A stretch of DNA of 64,000 nucleotides from Chitinophaga sp. CF418 (GTDB taxonomy: Bacteria > Bacteroidota > Bacteroidia > Chitinophagales > Chitinophagaceae): contig NZ_FRCN01000009.1 of NCBI RefSeq assembly GCF_900142925.1, positions 158,494 to 222,493 of the forward strand, read 5' to 3'. Positions 37,120 through 46,265 of the stretch are shown one piece after another. The notes beneath the pieces were generated by a model. It was given only the letters and a program-made list of their open reading frames with translations. It was not told where the DNA came from and did not search any database. The number at the start of each line of letters is the position of its first letter. Position 1 is the stretch's first letter. Position numbers and translations under genes: made by a program.

Positions 37120-38103
37120 ATGAATTACAGACCATTTAAAGACGTGCAGGTAGCGGAAGTAGGACTCGGTACCTGGCAACTGGGAAGTGCTGACTGGGGA
37201 AATATTGATGAGGAAGAAGCCATAAAAATACTGCAGGCATATACAGCTGCCGGCGGCAATTTTATAGATACGGCGGATGTATATGGAATGGGTGTGAGTG
37301 AAACCATCATTGGCAAATTTCTGCAATCAGCAGGCAAAGAGATTTTCGTTGCCACTAAACTGGGACGCAGGGGAGATGCAAGTAATGGCTGGCCGCAGAA
37401 CTTTACATATGACGCGATGAAACGTCATGCGGAGGAATCGCTGCAGCATCTGGGCCTTTCCCAACTGTTCCTGGAACAGCTACATTGTATACCGACTGAG
37501 GAAATGCGCTCAGGGAAGGTGTTTGATCATTTGCGAAAATTACAGCAGGAAGGCCTGATCCGTTATTTCGGCGCCAGTGTGGAGACCTCTGAAGAAGCAT
37601 TGATATGCCTGGAACAGGAAGGGCTTGCATCATTGCAGATCATTTTTAATCTGTTCAGACAGCATGTGGCAGAGGAGGTTTTTGCGAAAGCAAAAGAGAA
37701 GGGAGTGGCGCTGATCATACGTGTACCGCTGGCCAGCGGACTGCTGAGCGGGAAATTTAAAGAAGATACTGTTTTTGGAGATAAAGATCACCGCAATTAC
37801 AATGCAAACGGTGAGGCTTTTAATACAGGAGAGACTTTTTCGGGTGTTGAATTCGGGGAAGGGGTGAGGCTGGCAAACAGCATCAGGACGCTGTTGCCTG
37901 ATGAGCGTATGGCAGAGTGGGCCATTCGCTGGATATTGGATCATCCGGAGGTAACGACCGTTATTCCAGGTGCATCAAAGATCAGTCAGGTGAACAGTAA
38001 TGTGGCAGCTTCCGGCTTACAGCCATTGCCATCTTCTACCCATACACAGCTGAGGAAATTGTATGATGAACAGATTCATAGTAAGATAAGAGGGCATTAT
38101 TAA
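37120..38103 (+). CDS. Aldo/keto reductase
   Basis: A 327-aa NAD(P)H-dependent oxidoreductase with the family signatures: GLGTWQLGS near the N-terminus, NFIDTADVYGMGVSE (catalytic Asp and Tyr), the Lys in FVATKLGRR, and VIPGASKISQVNSN at the cofactor end. Full length, cytosolic. The substrate is not predictable. Ends at a short hairpin with a T-run at 38111. Confidence 0.92.
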   Translation: MNYRPFKDVQVAEVGLGTWQLGSADWGNIDEEEAIKILQAYTAAGGNFIDTADVYGMGVSETIIGKFLQSAGKEIFVATKLGRRGDASNGWPQNFTYDAMKRHAEESLQHLGLSQLFLEQLHCIPTEEMRSGKVFDHLRKLQQEGLIRYFGASVETSEEALICLEQEGLASLQIIFNLFRQHVAEEVFAKAKEKGVALIIRVPLASGLLSGKFKEDTVFGDKDHRNYNANGEAFNTGETFSGVEFGEGVRLANSIRTLLPDERMAEWAIRWILDHPEVTTVIPGASKISQVNSNVAASGLQPLPSSTHTQLRKLYDEQIHSKIRGHY

Positions 38104-38110
38104 TCATCTC

Positions 38111-38133
38111 ACTACTACCTAGTAGTCATTTTT
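38111..38133 (+). terminator. Short intrinsic terminator after the aldo/keto reductase
   Basis: Arms ACTACTA / TAGTAGT separated by two bases, followed by CATTTTTG. The stem is AU-rich and short, so termination may be partial. Confidence 0.45.
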
Positions 38134-38167
38134 GCGCTTATCTTTACCCTGTACTATTGATATTGTC

Positions 38168-39274
38168 ATGAGATATAAAACACCTGTGCTAAAGAAAGAC
38201 CAGCCGGACGATTCCTATAAATTCAGGGCATTGCCGAAGCCGAGCGGCGCTTATCCTTACCGTTTATCTATACAGCGTGTCATTCCTGATATCAGTAGCG
38301 ATAAAATGACATTTCACATGGTGGGCGATACCGGTAGCCTGCGTAGCCCGGATTTCCAGGAAAAGGTAGTGGGACAAATGGTCAGGCAGTACACCGTGTC
38401 AAAAGATGACAAGCCACAGTTCCTTTATCATCTGGGAGACGTAGTGTACAACCATGGGGAGGCGTCACAGTATCAGCGCCAGTTCTTTGATCCTTATAAA
38501 CTTTACCCGGGGCCTATCTTTGCCATAGCAGGCAATCATGATAGTGATGTCAATCCGGATGTGGCTCCTTATAACAGCCTGGATGCCTTCATGACTGTAT
38601 TTTGTGATACGAGTCCCCATAAGGTGGCATTCAGTGGTGGATCGGAGAGGGAAAGTATGGTTCAGCCCAATGTATACTGGACACTAAACACACCGCTTGC
38701 GAACATTATCGGAATGCATAGCAATGTACCTAAATTCGGGATCGTCACCGAAGAACAAAGAAACTGGCTGAAAGAAGAGCTGAAAGCTGCCGATCAGGAA
38801 AGGCCGGAGAAGGCATTGATACTATGTATACATCATGCGCCTTATTCTTCGGATGTAAACCATGGGGCCAGTATTCCTATGATCACATTACTGGAATCAG
38901 TTTTTGCAGAAACGGGTATCAGGCCGGATATTGTTTTCAGTGGCCATGTACATAACTATCAGCGTTTTAAAAGGAACTATGCGGAGGGTAGGCCTGTGTG
39001 TTTTATTGTTGCCGGTGGTGGGGGATATGACGAGCTGCATGCAATAGCTTCCCTGGAAGATGAGCGGTTCACCAATGAAAACCCACTGTTTGACAACGTA
39101 GAACTGGAAGCTTATTGTGATGACAAACATGGTTTCCTGAAGATCTCGCTGGAGAGAACGGATAAGGGATTGACCCTGACGGGTAATTATTATCCGGTAC
39201 CTCACAGTAATCTATCAGGGGATGACGTCATTGCTTCGCCGGAAGATACTTTTACAATTGAAATAGGAAAGTAA
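38168..39274 (+). CDS. Calcineurin-like metallophosphoesterase
   Basis: 368 aa from the ATG at 38168; a TTG 36 bases upstream is less likely because it lies in the terminator region. All metal-binding blocks are present: MVGDTGS, HLGDVVYNHG, AGNHDSD, CIHHAPYSSD and FSGHVHNYQRF, as in purple-acid-phosphatase-like enzymes. No signal peptide is seen. Likely a cytosolic dimetal phosphoesterase; substrate unknown. Confidence 0.88.
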   Translation: MRYKTPVLKKDQPDDSYKFRALPKPSGAYPYRLSIQRVIPDISSDKMTFHMVGDTGSLRSPDFQEKVVGQMVRQYTVSKDDKPQFLYHLGDVVYNHGEASQYQRQFFDPYKLYPGPIFAIAGNHDSDVNPDVAPYNSLDAFMTVFCDTSPHKVAFSGGSERESMVQPNVYWTLNTPLANIIGMHSNVPKFGIVTEEQRNWLKEELKAADQERPEKALILCIHHAPYSSDVNHGASIPMITLLESVFAETGIRPDIVFSGHVHNYQRFKRNYAEGRPVCFIVAGGGGYDELHAIASLEDERFTNENPLFDNVELEAYCDDKHGFLKISLERTDKGLTLTGNYYPVPHSNLSGDDVIASPEDTFTIEIGK

Positions 39275-39285
39275 AGTAGTTTAAT

Positions 39286-39331
39286 AAAAAGTAAGGGCTG
39301 TCCGTCAGTAGATGGACAGCCCTTACTTTTT
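39286..39331. terminator. Strong bidirectional terminator
   Basis: Eighteen-base perfect arms (outer A5/T5, core GTAAGGGCTGTCC) with a ten-base loop between the convergent metallophosphoesterase (+) and hydrolase (-) genes. U-tracts on both sides. Confidence 0.92.
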
Positions 39332-39366
39332 ATTAGACTCACCGAAAGTGGTGAATTTATTGTCTT

Positions 39367-40044
39367 TTAACTAAGAAAAAAGGCCAGCAATGAAGGCGTC
39401 ACCTTTTCCACCGGATGGGGGGTACCGGGCAATACGGCCATCTTTGCATCGGGTAGGGCTTTGTAGGTGGCGATCGTCTCTTCCAGGGTCACCATTTTAT
39501 CCCTGTCGCCCAGCATAATAAGAGAATCGGTTGTTATGTCTTTGTAGTCGTCGGGTTTCAGTGGGTTGTCCCTGCCCATATCAGTCAGCATATCGGCTGT
39601 ACGTTGCAGCACTACTTTCCAGTCGTTCGGGGCATGCATATCGGCCAGAGCAGCTGCAAAATCAGGTACTTTTGCGGTGATAGCAGCGATATCCAGCATT
39701 TTGATCTCTTTGGCGGCCGTAGCTTCATCCCAGTGGAATTTGGTACCCAGGGTAATGACCCTTGCTATCTGTTGCGGATGATGTTTTGCCAGGTACATGG
39801 CTACATAACCTCCCATGCTATAGCCAAAAATGGTCAGCTGCTGAAGGTGATGCACCTCTATATACTCCAGCACAGCTTCTGCAAAGAGTTTTATGGAAAA
39901 TGGACCTTCGGGCAGTTCCTTTCCCCCATGACCGGGAAAGTCAAAAAGATGTACTTCATACTGTGTTGACAGCTGCGCAGCTATTGCTCTTAACTGACGG
40001 GATGCACCAATGGCGCCGTGGAGTACTAACAAGGATGGTTTCAT
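39367..40044 (-). CDS. Alpha/beta hydrolase
   Basis: A 225-aa protein with the alpha/beta hydrolase order: LVLHGAIGASRQ (oxyanion region), LFDFPGHGGKE, nucleophile elbow GYSMGGYVAM, acid in LIMLGDRDKMV and the catalytic His in LPGTPHPVEK. No signal peptide. Likely an esterase or acyl-transfer type hydrolase of unknown substrate. Monocistronic, facing the terminator at 39286. Confidence 0.88.
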   Translation of the reverse strand: MKPSLLVLHGAIGASRQLRAIAAQLSTQYEVHLFDFPGHGGKELPEGPFSIKLFAEAVLEYIEVHHLQQLTIFGYSMGGYVAMYLAKHHPQQIARVITLGTKFHWDEATAAKEIKMLDIAAITAKVPDFAAALADMHAPNDWKVVLQRTADMLTDMGRDNPLKPDDYKDITTDSLIMLGDRDKMVTLEETIATYKALPDAKMAVLPGTPHPVEKVTPSLLAFFLS

Positions 40045-40191
40045 ATAATGAAGTTAGTAGATTTTGTCATAACTGCTTCAAAAACAAAGGAAAAGATGTT
40101 TTGTTGCTTAATGCAATATGTTAAGAGAAATATAAAAGTATTTAATATATTTGTTGTTATTAATTATTAACCTAGACTTAATCCCCTACAC

Positions 40192-41160
40192 ATGGAACAA
40201 CAGTATGGCCCCTCGGGCACTGTAATTAAAACCCCCGCATTGACATTTCACGGTGACGGTGGTACTTATTTTGGCATTCTTTTTTTGAACTGGCTGCTTA
40301 CAACTGTAACGCTCGGCCTGTATTATCCCTGGGCAAAGGCGAAGAAATTACAATATCTCTACTCATCCACTGAGCTGGATGGTTCCCGTCTTGCCTGGAA
40401 CGGTACGGGTAAAGAGATGTTCAAAGGGTTTCTGAAGGCTATGGGACTTTTTCTGGCAGTGATCATTCTTGTGAATGTCTTTGCTTATTTTAAAATGCCT
40501 TACGTAGGGATGGCGTTTTACCTGGTTTTCCTGTTATTTGTTGTACCGGCAGCGATCCACGGAGCAAACCGTTACCACTGGTCCAGAACATCCTGGAGAG
40601 GGATCCGTTTCGGTTACCGTGGAGAGAGGAAACCATTTATGAAGCTGTTTCTTAAAGAGATACTGCTGACGATTGTTACTTTTGGTATCTATGGTTCCTG
40701 GGCAATTATCAAGATCCGTAACTATGTGATGAGTAATATCCGTTTCGGCAGTGGTGAGTTTCGCTATGATGGAGACGGTGGAGACTTTTTCTTTATGAAC
40801 CTGAAAGGATATCTCCTGTCTATTGTGACATTGGGTATCTATTCCTTCTGGTGGCAGGCAGATATCTTCCGTTATTACATCGATAACCTGCGCCTCGTTC
40901 AGGATGGTAAGACTTTCACATTTCGTTCTACAGCTTCCGGCAGCAATTTTGCTGGTTTGCTGATCGTAAATTTCATCCTCCTTATTTTTACGTTCGGTAT
41001 CGCTTTCGCCTGGGTGCAGACACGTACCGTGGAATTCCTGTTATCAAATGTTGAAATAGTAGGAGACATCGAGCTGTCAGAACTTGCACAGACAGAAGAA
41101 GAATACAGAAATGCAACAGGCGAGGATCTCGTGGATATGTTTGATCTGAATATTATCTAA
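40192..41160 (+). CDS. DUF898 (YjgN-like) membrane protein
   Basis: A 322-aa integral membrane protein with three repeats of the DUF898 unit: a 'FxGdGgtYFgixxxNxlLtxvTLGlYyPWakakk' type segment at about 20-60, 145-180 and 195-235, each with a hydrophobic helix. Function unknown in E. coli YjgN and relatives. It lies seven bases before an M48 peptidase gene; the pair is commonly seen together and may act in membrane protein quality control, which is inference. Confidence 0.88.
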   Translation: MEQQYGPSGTVIKTPALTFHGDGGTYFGILFLNWLLTTVTLGLYYPWAKAKKLQYLYSSTELDGSRLAWNGTGKEMFKGFLKAMGLFLAVIILVNVFAYFKMPYVGMAFYLVFLLFVVPAAIHGANRYHWSRTSWRGIRFGYRGERKPFMKLFLKEILLTIVTFGIYGSWAIIKIRNYVMSNIRFGSGEFRYDGDGGDFFFMNLKGYLLSIVTLGIYSFWWQADIFRYYIDNLRLVQDGKTFTFRSTASGSNFAGLLIVNFILLIFTFGIAFAWVQTRTVEFLLSNVEIVGDIELSELAQTEEEYRNATGEDLVDMFDLNII

Positions 41161-41167
41161 TAAAAAT

Positions 41168-42244
41168 ATGTACAAGGGACAGTATTACAATCACCAGGTA
41201 GCAAAGGCCATTCCTGTTAATGTGGAGGTATTCTCTGGAAGTCTGTTGCTGGATTATACCCAGGAGGGCATGCCTCCCCGGGAAATGCGATGGTTCTTTA
41301 GTGAGATATCTGTACAGGTAAGTGACCGCAATTTTATCCGTATTACCTATGCGGGAGAAGAAGCTGGTACGCTGGAAGTGAATGACCCGGTTTTTGTAGA
41401 AGAGTTCCTTAAAAATTACAAATACACACGCGGTGCCGGTCTACATGGGCTGGCACTGCGTGGTGGTTATAAAGTAGGCCTGATCGCGTTGTTAATACTC
41501 ATTGGTATTCTGCTTGCCGGCCATTTCTTTATACTGCCCTGGTGTGCAGACAAGGTGGTTGACCAACTGCCCAGGTCTTTCGATAAGGAGATTGGTATTG
41601 CAGCACGTAATGGCATGCAGGAGAAGATAGATACCGCTGGTAGTGAACTGCTGACGAAGTTTGCCGCCCAGATGAAGTGGGATGCGTCCGACTCTCTTGT
41701 TTTCACGGTAGTGCCCAGTTCTATCGAGAATGCCTATGCACTTCCCGGTGGTTATGTGATGATTTATACCGGACTACTGAAGAAACTGCGTACGAAAGAG
41801 GAACTGGCGGCATTATTATCCCACGAAGTGGCGCATGTTACCCGCCGTCATTCTGTTCGTAAATTATGCCGTGATCTGAGCACAAGTTTGCTATTGTCAG
41901 CGATGTTCAGTGACGCAGGTGGTGTGGTAGGTACTTTATATGCTAATGCGACCTCTATTTATAGCCTTACCTATTCCCGTCAGTATGAGGAGCAGGCCGA
42001 TATTACCGGTCTGGAAACCATGCGCCGCAACCAGGTAGATCAGCAGGGTATGGTACAGCTGATGCAGGAATTACAGAAACTGGATCATCAATTGAAGATC
42101 CCTGAGTTTATCAGTACGCATCCGCTGACAGAAAACCGTGTCCGTTATGTACAGCAGGATATTAAAGCTCATCCAGCCAGCGCTAAGAATAATGAAAAGA
42201 TGGAGGAAATATTCAGGCAGTTACATCAGCGATATCATGAGTGA
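41168..42244 (+). CDS. M48 family membrane metallopeptidase
   Basis: A 358-aa protein with an N-terminal ~95-residue domain, one membrane helix (~100-122) and an M48 domain with zinc motif H219-E-V-A-H223 (LLSHEVAHVTRRHS) and the third ligand in QYEEQADITG. PGGYVMIYTGLL precedes the motif, as in HtpX/BepA/Oma1-type proteases. Probably anchored in the inner membrane with the protease domain in the periplasm. Likely co-transcribed with the DUF898 gene. Confidence 0.9.
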   Translation: MYKGQYYNHQVAKAIPVNVEVFSGSLLLDYTQEGMPPREMRWFFSEISVQVSDRNFIRITYAGEEAGTLEVNDPVFVEEFLKNYKYTRGAGLHGLALRGGYKVGLIALLILIGILLAGHFFILPWCADKVVDQLPRSFDKEIGIAARNGMQEKIDTAGSELLTKFAAQMKWDASDSLVFTVVPSSIENAYALPGGYVMIYTGLLKKLRTKEELAALLSHEVAHVTRRHSVRKLCRDLSTSLLLSAMFSDAGGVVGTLYANATSIYSLTYSRQYEEQADITGLETMRRNQVDQQGMVQLMQELQKLDHQLKIPEFISTHPLTENRVRYVQQDIKAHPASAKNNEKMEEIFRQLHQRYHE

Positions 42245-42260
42245 TCCGCTGGGAAGCTCC

Positions 42261-42647
42261 TTACTCAAATCCTTCATTTGCCACCACGGCAGCAGAGCGG
42301 CCGTTCACATATGCTTTCCCCCAGTTATTCAAAGATTCGAATACCGGCTCAAGTTGTGCGCCCAGTTTTGTTAATGCATACTCTACGCGGGGTGGTATTT
42401 CCGGATAGCTGGTCCTGGTAACAATACCGTCGTTTTCCAGTTCACGCAGTTGTGCAGCCAGCGTTTTTTCCGATATATCGTGTAATGATTTGTGTATGGC
42501 CGAGAATCTTACATTGCCACCATTCCTTAGCGCCTTATAGATCTTCAGCTTCCATTTCCCACCTATTATTGACAATGCGGCTTCCAATGCACAATCTGCA
42601 TTTGGATTGGAGTCGCAGTCTAATGTCATTTTTCTGTTATAAGCCAT
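42261..42647 (-). CDS. HxlR-family transcriptional regulator
   Basis: 128 aa from the ATG at 42645-42647 (MAYNRKMTLDCD). The winged helix-turn-helix is typical: CALEAALSIIGGKWKLKIYKAL, RFSAIHKSLHDISEKTLAAQLRELENDGIV and the wing PPRVEYALTKLG. A Cys close to the N-terminus (LDC) and another before the HTH (ADC) could sense oxidants or electrophiles, as in some family members. Divergent from the SDR gene at 42772, its likely target. Confidence 0.9.
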   Translation of the reverse strand: MAYNRKMTLDCDSNPNADCALEAALSIIGGKWKLKIYKALRNGGNVRFSAIHKSLHDISEKTLAAQLRELENDGIVTRTSYPEIPPRVEYALTKLGAQLEPVFESLNNWGKAYVNGRSAAVVANEGFE

Positions 42648-42703
42648 AAAACCGTTTTTTAAAAAAGCCCGAAAGTAGGTAAAGCCAACCTTGGTCACAC
42701 TCA

Positions 42704-42719
42704 CTTACACTGAGGTAAG
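42704..42719. promoter_or_regulatory. Candidate HxlR operator in divergent promoter region
   Basis: Inverted repeat CTTAC-N6-GTAAG in the 124-bp region between the HxlR and SDR starts. HxlR regulators commonly bind such short palindromes; a -7-like box (TTCCTTTG, 42746-42753) lies 26 bases downstream toward the SDR gene. Arms are short, so this is tentative. Confidence 0.4.
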
Positions 42720-42771
42720 CTCTTTAAAAACACCTGATTGCTGCTTTCCTTTGCACAAAATTAGTGAGTTT

Positions 42772-43512
42772 ATGAATAGGAACATTTTGATCACCGGAGG
42801 ATCCTCCGGTATTGGAGAGGGAATAGCGCGGCATTTTTATTCCATAGGATGGCAGGTTTTAATAACGGGTAGAAATAAAGAAAAGCTTGTTACCCTGGCG
42901 AATGAGCTGCCAGGGCTGAATACACTGGAATACGACACGCAAATAGAAGGTGACGAGCAAAAGATATTACAGTTTATCCGCATGAACTGGAGTGGAAAAC
43001 TGGACGTACTTATTAATAACGCCGACCATGTGGAACTGACGCCGCTGAAAGGTATCAGCAGCAGATCAATGGAGTCTATGTACCGGACGCATGTGATCGC
43101 TCCCACATTGCTCACTTCTGGTTGTCTTGACTTCCTGACAGCCACAAAAGGGCATATTATCAACATCAGCAGCAGTCATGGTATTAAGGTCTATCCGGAA
43201 ATCAGCGCTTATGCGGCAGCGAAAGCGGGTATTAATATGCTGACAAAAACGTGGGCGCTGGAACTGGCTCCGCTGGGGATCCGCGTAAATGCAGTAGCGC
43301 CCGGGCCTACGAATACACCTGTTCTGGCCAATGCGGGATTGCCTTTGGAAATCATCCAGGCCATTCACGAAAGTGAAAGAACATCTATTCCTTTACAAAG
43401 AAGAGGGGACGTAACCGATATAGTTGCGCATGTTGCAATGCTGGCAACTGCCGATTCCTCGTGGGTAACAGGTGTAATACTACCTGTTGACGGAGGATTG
43501 TCTGTTTCCTGA
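42772..43512 (+). CDS. Short-chain dehydrogenase/reductase (SDR), HxlR-divergent
   Basis: 246 aa from the ATG at 42772 (MNRNILITGGSSGIGEG); the upstream in-frame extension crosses the promoter and is rejected. Rossmann motif TGGSSGIG, NNAD in place of NNAG, Ser in NISSSHG and the catalytic YAAAK are present, then PGPTNTPV. A classical NAD(P)-dependent oxidoreductase, probably induced by the compound sensed by the neighbouring HxlR protein. Confidence 0.9.
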   Translation: MNRNILITGGSSGIGEGIARHFYSIGWQVLITGRNKEKLVTLANELPGLNTLEYDTQIEGDEQKILQFIRMNWSGKLDVLINNADHVELTPLKGISSRSMESMYRTHVIAPTLLTSGCLDFLTATKGHIINISSSHGIKVYPEISAYAAAKAGINMLTKTWALELAPLGIRVNAVAPGPTNTPVLANAGLPLEIIQAIHESERTSIPLQRRGDVTDIVAHVAMLATADSSWVTGVILPVDGGLSVS

Positions 43513-43531
43513 TGTATCGTATTTATAAAGT

Positions 43532-43557
43532 AAAGCCCCTCTGAAGTGAGGGGCTTT
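43532..43557. terminator. Bidirectional terminator
   Basis: Arms AAAGCCCCTC / GAGGGGCTTT with a six-base loop, followed by TT. It sits between the SDR (+) stop and the small lipoprotein (-) stop. Confidence 0.85.
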
Positions 43558-43560
43558 TTG

Positions 43561-43704
43561 CTAGTATCTGTAATGTCCGTGTCCATGATAATGATGATAA
43601 TGAGGACGGGGTTGATAATATCCCGGCCTATCTCGGACAACAAGGCAACTGCTTAATCCGGAAATAAGTATGGCTGTTATGGCGAAATATTTTAAAGCTT
43701 TCAT
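43561..43704 (-). CDS. Tiny His-rich lipoprotein
   Basis: A 47-aa gene read on the complement from ATG 43702-43704 to TAG 43561-43563. It has a lipoprotein signal: MKALKYFAITAILISG then lipobox LSSC at residues 17-20. The mature part (~28 residues) is Pro/Tyr/His-rich, with eight His in its last 20 residues (HYHHYHGHGHYRY end). The stop abuts a bidirectional terminator, which supports a real gene. Membrane-anchored metal binding is an obvious guess; no function is known to me. Confidence 0.65.
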   Translation of the reverse strand: MKALKYFAITAILISGLSSCLVVRDRPGYYQPRPHYHHYHGHGHYRY

Positions 43705-43910
43705 GTTGTGAAGTTTAAATTAGCGTGATGAATATTGAGTTAAGCGTCTGCAGTCCGTTTAAACCTCCTTTTCAGCTTTAATAATGATAAAACTATGCCA
43801 GACCCTGTTTAAGAACTGTTATTTAATGTTAACGGCCGTAATGCCAAACCGGCTATCACATTTAATGATCTCTTGATCTAAATTTAACACCCTCAACTTT
43901 TGCCGATATA

Positions 43911-43918
43911 TACCTTTG
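43911..43918 (+). promoter_or_regulatory. Possible Bacteroidota -7 box upstream of PHP-domain gene
   Basis: TACCTTTG matches the TAnnTTTG consensus, 68 bases before the ATG at 43986. No matching -33 TTG at usual spacing, so support is partial. Confidence 0.35.
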
Positions 43919-43985
43919 CGGCGCAGATGTCAGTTTCTTCTCCCTATATGCGCTAAGCTTTTAATGCCACCATAATAATTTTAAT

Positions 43986-45218
43986 ATGATGTTCAAGAAT
44001 GACAGAAAAAAAATGTTGCTGAAGAATGTTGCCTGTACCGGATTACTGGTAACTATGGCAAGCTGCTTCACTAATGCTGCACTGGGGCAGTCAGCTCATA
44101 CCAGTCCATGGGCGCCTGCGGAACTTAACAATCTGCCGCCTGTAGCCAGCCTGAAAGGTGGTGTGTGGTTAAAAGGGGACTTGCATTTGCATTCCCGGCA
44201 TAGTAAGGAATCTTCCAATAATCCTATCTCAAAGATCATTTCCTTTTCCAAAGCTGCAGGTATTGATTACATCTGCATCACTGACCACGATAATCACGTG
44301 GAGGGAGATGTTGCACATAACACATGGGCAGATCCTGAATTCAAATCGGACTCCGTATTGTTGCTGTATGGTGCAGAGTGGACAACCACCCGCGGGCATG
44401 GTAACGTGTTCTCTGCAAAACCATACGATCATCAGCGCTTATACGACGTCCGCGATCAGCGCGACATTGTGATAGGCGCCGTAAAAAAGCAGTTAGGTGT
44501 TCATCTGTCGGCCAATCATCCCAGTGGTAAAGACCATTTCGGGTATTCCTATGATATGATCGAGTCTATTGAAGTATGGAACTCCGCCATCTGGTCGAAG
44601 AATGAAAATGCAATCATGATATGGGATGACATGCTTTCATCCGGCCGCAAACTGACGGGCAGGGGAGGAAGTGATGCGCATCATGGCACTCCTGATTCAC
44701 CCGATAAAGAAACAAAGAACAGCGTACAGGCGAAAGCAAACTATGTAGGTACGCCTACTACCTGGGTATATGCCACTGCGCGGACTCCACAGGCCGTTGT
44801 GGATGCGTTGACAAACGGGAGGGTGTCAGTAAGCGCAAATCCATATGCGCCACGTGTTGAGTTCTACGCAGATCTTGACCAGGATAGTAAAATGGATATG
44901 ATGATGGGGGATAACACTAAACCGACCGGTAAACCTGTTAAGTTCCGTATTCAGTTGACAGGGAAAACTGTTCCGGAAGAGACTTATACTATCAACATCG
45001 TGAAGAATGGTAATAAATTCGATAGCTTAAAAGTGACAGGTAAAAATCCTGTTGCTGAGTTTACAGATACCCCGGCTACAGTGGGTAGAACTTATTACCG
45101 TGTGACGGTAGAAGGCCCGGCTACTCCTTATCCGCAGGTACCGGAGTCTATGAAGCTGAGTGGGAATATGGTGGGGCTCTCTAATCCGATCTTCTTCAAT
45201 TTCGATCCTAACTTTTAA
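43986..45218 (+). CDS. CehA/McbA-like PHP-domain metallohydrolase, lipoprotein
   Basis: A 410-aa protein; N-terminus is hydrophobic with a lipobox-like TMASC at about 24-28. The PHP metal sites are visible: GDLHLHSRHSKESS, ICITDHDNHVEGD, GAEWTT, ANHPSG and GGSDAHHG. CehA/McbA relatives include carbaryl hydrolases, but most act on phosphoesters of unknown nature. Residues ~280-400 are a beta-sandwich-like C-terminal domain. Expected in the periplasm, membrane-anchored. The start could alternatively be the second Met. Confidence 0.85.
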   Translation: MMFKNDRKKMLLKNVACTGLLVTMASCFTNAALGQSAHTSPWAPAELNNLPPVASLKGGVWLKGDLHLHSRHSKESSNNPISKIISFSKAAGIDYICITDHDNHVEGDVAHNTWADPEFKSDSVLLLYGAEWTTTRGHGNVFSAKPYDHQRLYDVRDQRDIVIGAVKKQLGVHLSANHPSGKDHFGYSYDMIESIEVWNSAIWSKNENAIMIWDDMLSSGRKLTGRGGSDAHHGTPDSPDKETKNSVQAKANYVGTPTTWVYATARTPQAVVDALTNGRVSVSANPYAPRVEFYADLDQDSKMDMMMGDNTKPTGKPVKFRIQLTGKTVPEETYTINIVKNGNKFDSLKVTGKNPVAEFTDTPATVGRTYYRVTVEGPATPYPQVPESMKLSGNMVGLSNPIFFNFDPNF

Positions 45219-45239
45219 AGATATTATACGGGGAAATAT

Positions 45240-45270
45240 AAAGCGGCCGCGCCTTCGGTGCGGCTGCTTT
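45240..45270. terminator. Bidirectional terminator
   Basis: Imperfect GC-rich stem AAAGCgGCCGC...GCGGCtGCTTT with a TTCG tetraloop, between convergent genes. Confidence 0.8.
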
Positions 45271-45277
45271 AGTTATA

Positions 45278-45730
45278 TTACTGCTCTACTTTCTCTGGAT
45301 CATAACCGCTAGCCTTCATCTCACTTAGGATCTTTTCACCCAGCTTTTGTCCCCATTCCCGGCCTAACAGCATTGATTCCTGCACGATCTGCGGCGTTAC
45401 CGCTATTACTTTTTGGCCAGCTGGTGTTTTGTAGAACGCGACTATCTGGTCCAGGTCTTCTTCAGTATAATACTTCGCATATACAGGTACGGTGAGATTG
45501 ATGAGGTCATCTGCATTAATGCTTGCTTTCATTTTGTCCCAGAATTCAGCCGGTACAGTCGTGAACCGCTCCTGGAAATTAGTCAGCATTTGCTGTGCTA
45601 CCTGTACACCTATTTTACCGGAGCCAACCAATTCCAGCATTTCCTTTATTTTCTTTTCTTTGGATGTTGTCTGAGAAAATGCATTGTTAATAAAGGACAA
45701 GCATATCAGCACGGCGAGAATTTTTTTCAT
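45278..45730 (-). CDS. Exported DUF2059 protein
   Basis: A 150-aa protein with a signal peptide (MKKILAVLICLSFINNAFSQ). The C-terminal two-thirds match DUF2059: LINLTVPVYAKYYTEEDLDQIVAFYKTPAGQKVIAVTPQI. Members are small periplasmic helical proteins with no known activity. Monocistronic; shares its terminator with the PHP-domain gene. Confidence 0.85.
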   Translation of the reverse strand: MKKILAVLICLSFINNAFSQTTSKEKKIKEMLELVGSGKIGVQVAQQMLTNFQERFTTVPAEFWDKMKASINADDLINLTVPVYAKYYTEEDLDQIVAFYKTPAGQKVIAVTPQIVQESMLLGREWGQKLGEKILSEMKASGYDPEKVEQ

Positions 45731-46265
45731 GTTGATGTTTTAAAATGAGATGATATAGGTAATGGAAAGATAGAATAAAAAAGGAAAACAAAGGTATGTC
45801 GTAATATGAAGGTACTTATACTGCGGGCATCCTGGAGGTTCATAAGATGATGTATTAAAGACGTATAGCCTTATCAGGTTAATTATCAATCCAATGTATC
45901 CGGCAGTATGGATTCGCATGCCTGTTCCTGAAAAAAAAATGAATATCTATTGGCGGACATACGAATTAGACATATCTTTATATTATCAAAATATAACATT
46001 AGCTGGCCGGCAATAAACCTATCAGAATAACCAATTAAAAATCCATTACAATTTGCAAATGTTCCTTGCCATTACAATAGGCCTGTAGCTTTCAGCACAG
46101 GACGTTTACATTGATGCCATTCAAGTATTCAAACTGTTGACAGTACCTTGATCTTTTCATGGTGCCGTCCGGATATGCATTTTATTATGACTACAAGTAT
46201 TTTGCCAATGGCATCGCTCCCTCATTGAAGATTTATCCTTCATATAATCATTAAAAACTCTAATT
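45731..46265. other. 535-bp non-coding region upstream of the chitinase
   Basis: AT-rich, with no plausible coding frame. It serves as the divergent promoter area for the DUF2059 gene (-) and the chitinase (+). A TATTTTG element at about 46198 is near the -7 consensus but one base short. No clear hairpin or repeat was seen; its length suggests a long leader or several regulator sites for the chitinase. Confidence 0.4.

Noticed and set aside
38132..38167. TTG start upstream of the metallophosphoesterase
   Set aside because: It lies immediately after the terminator hairpin and adds residues not typical of the family; the ATG at 38168 is preferred.
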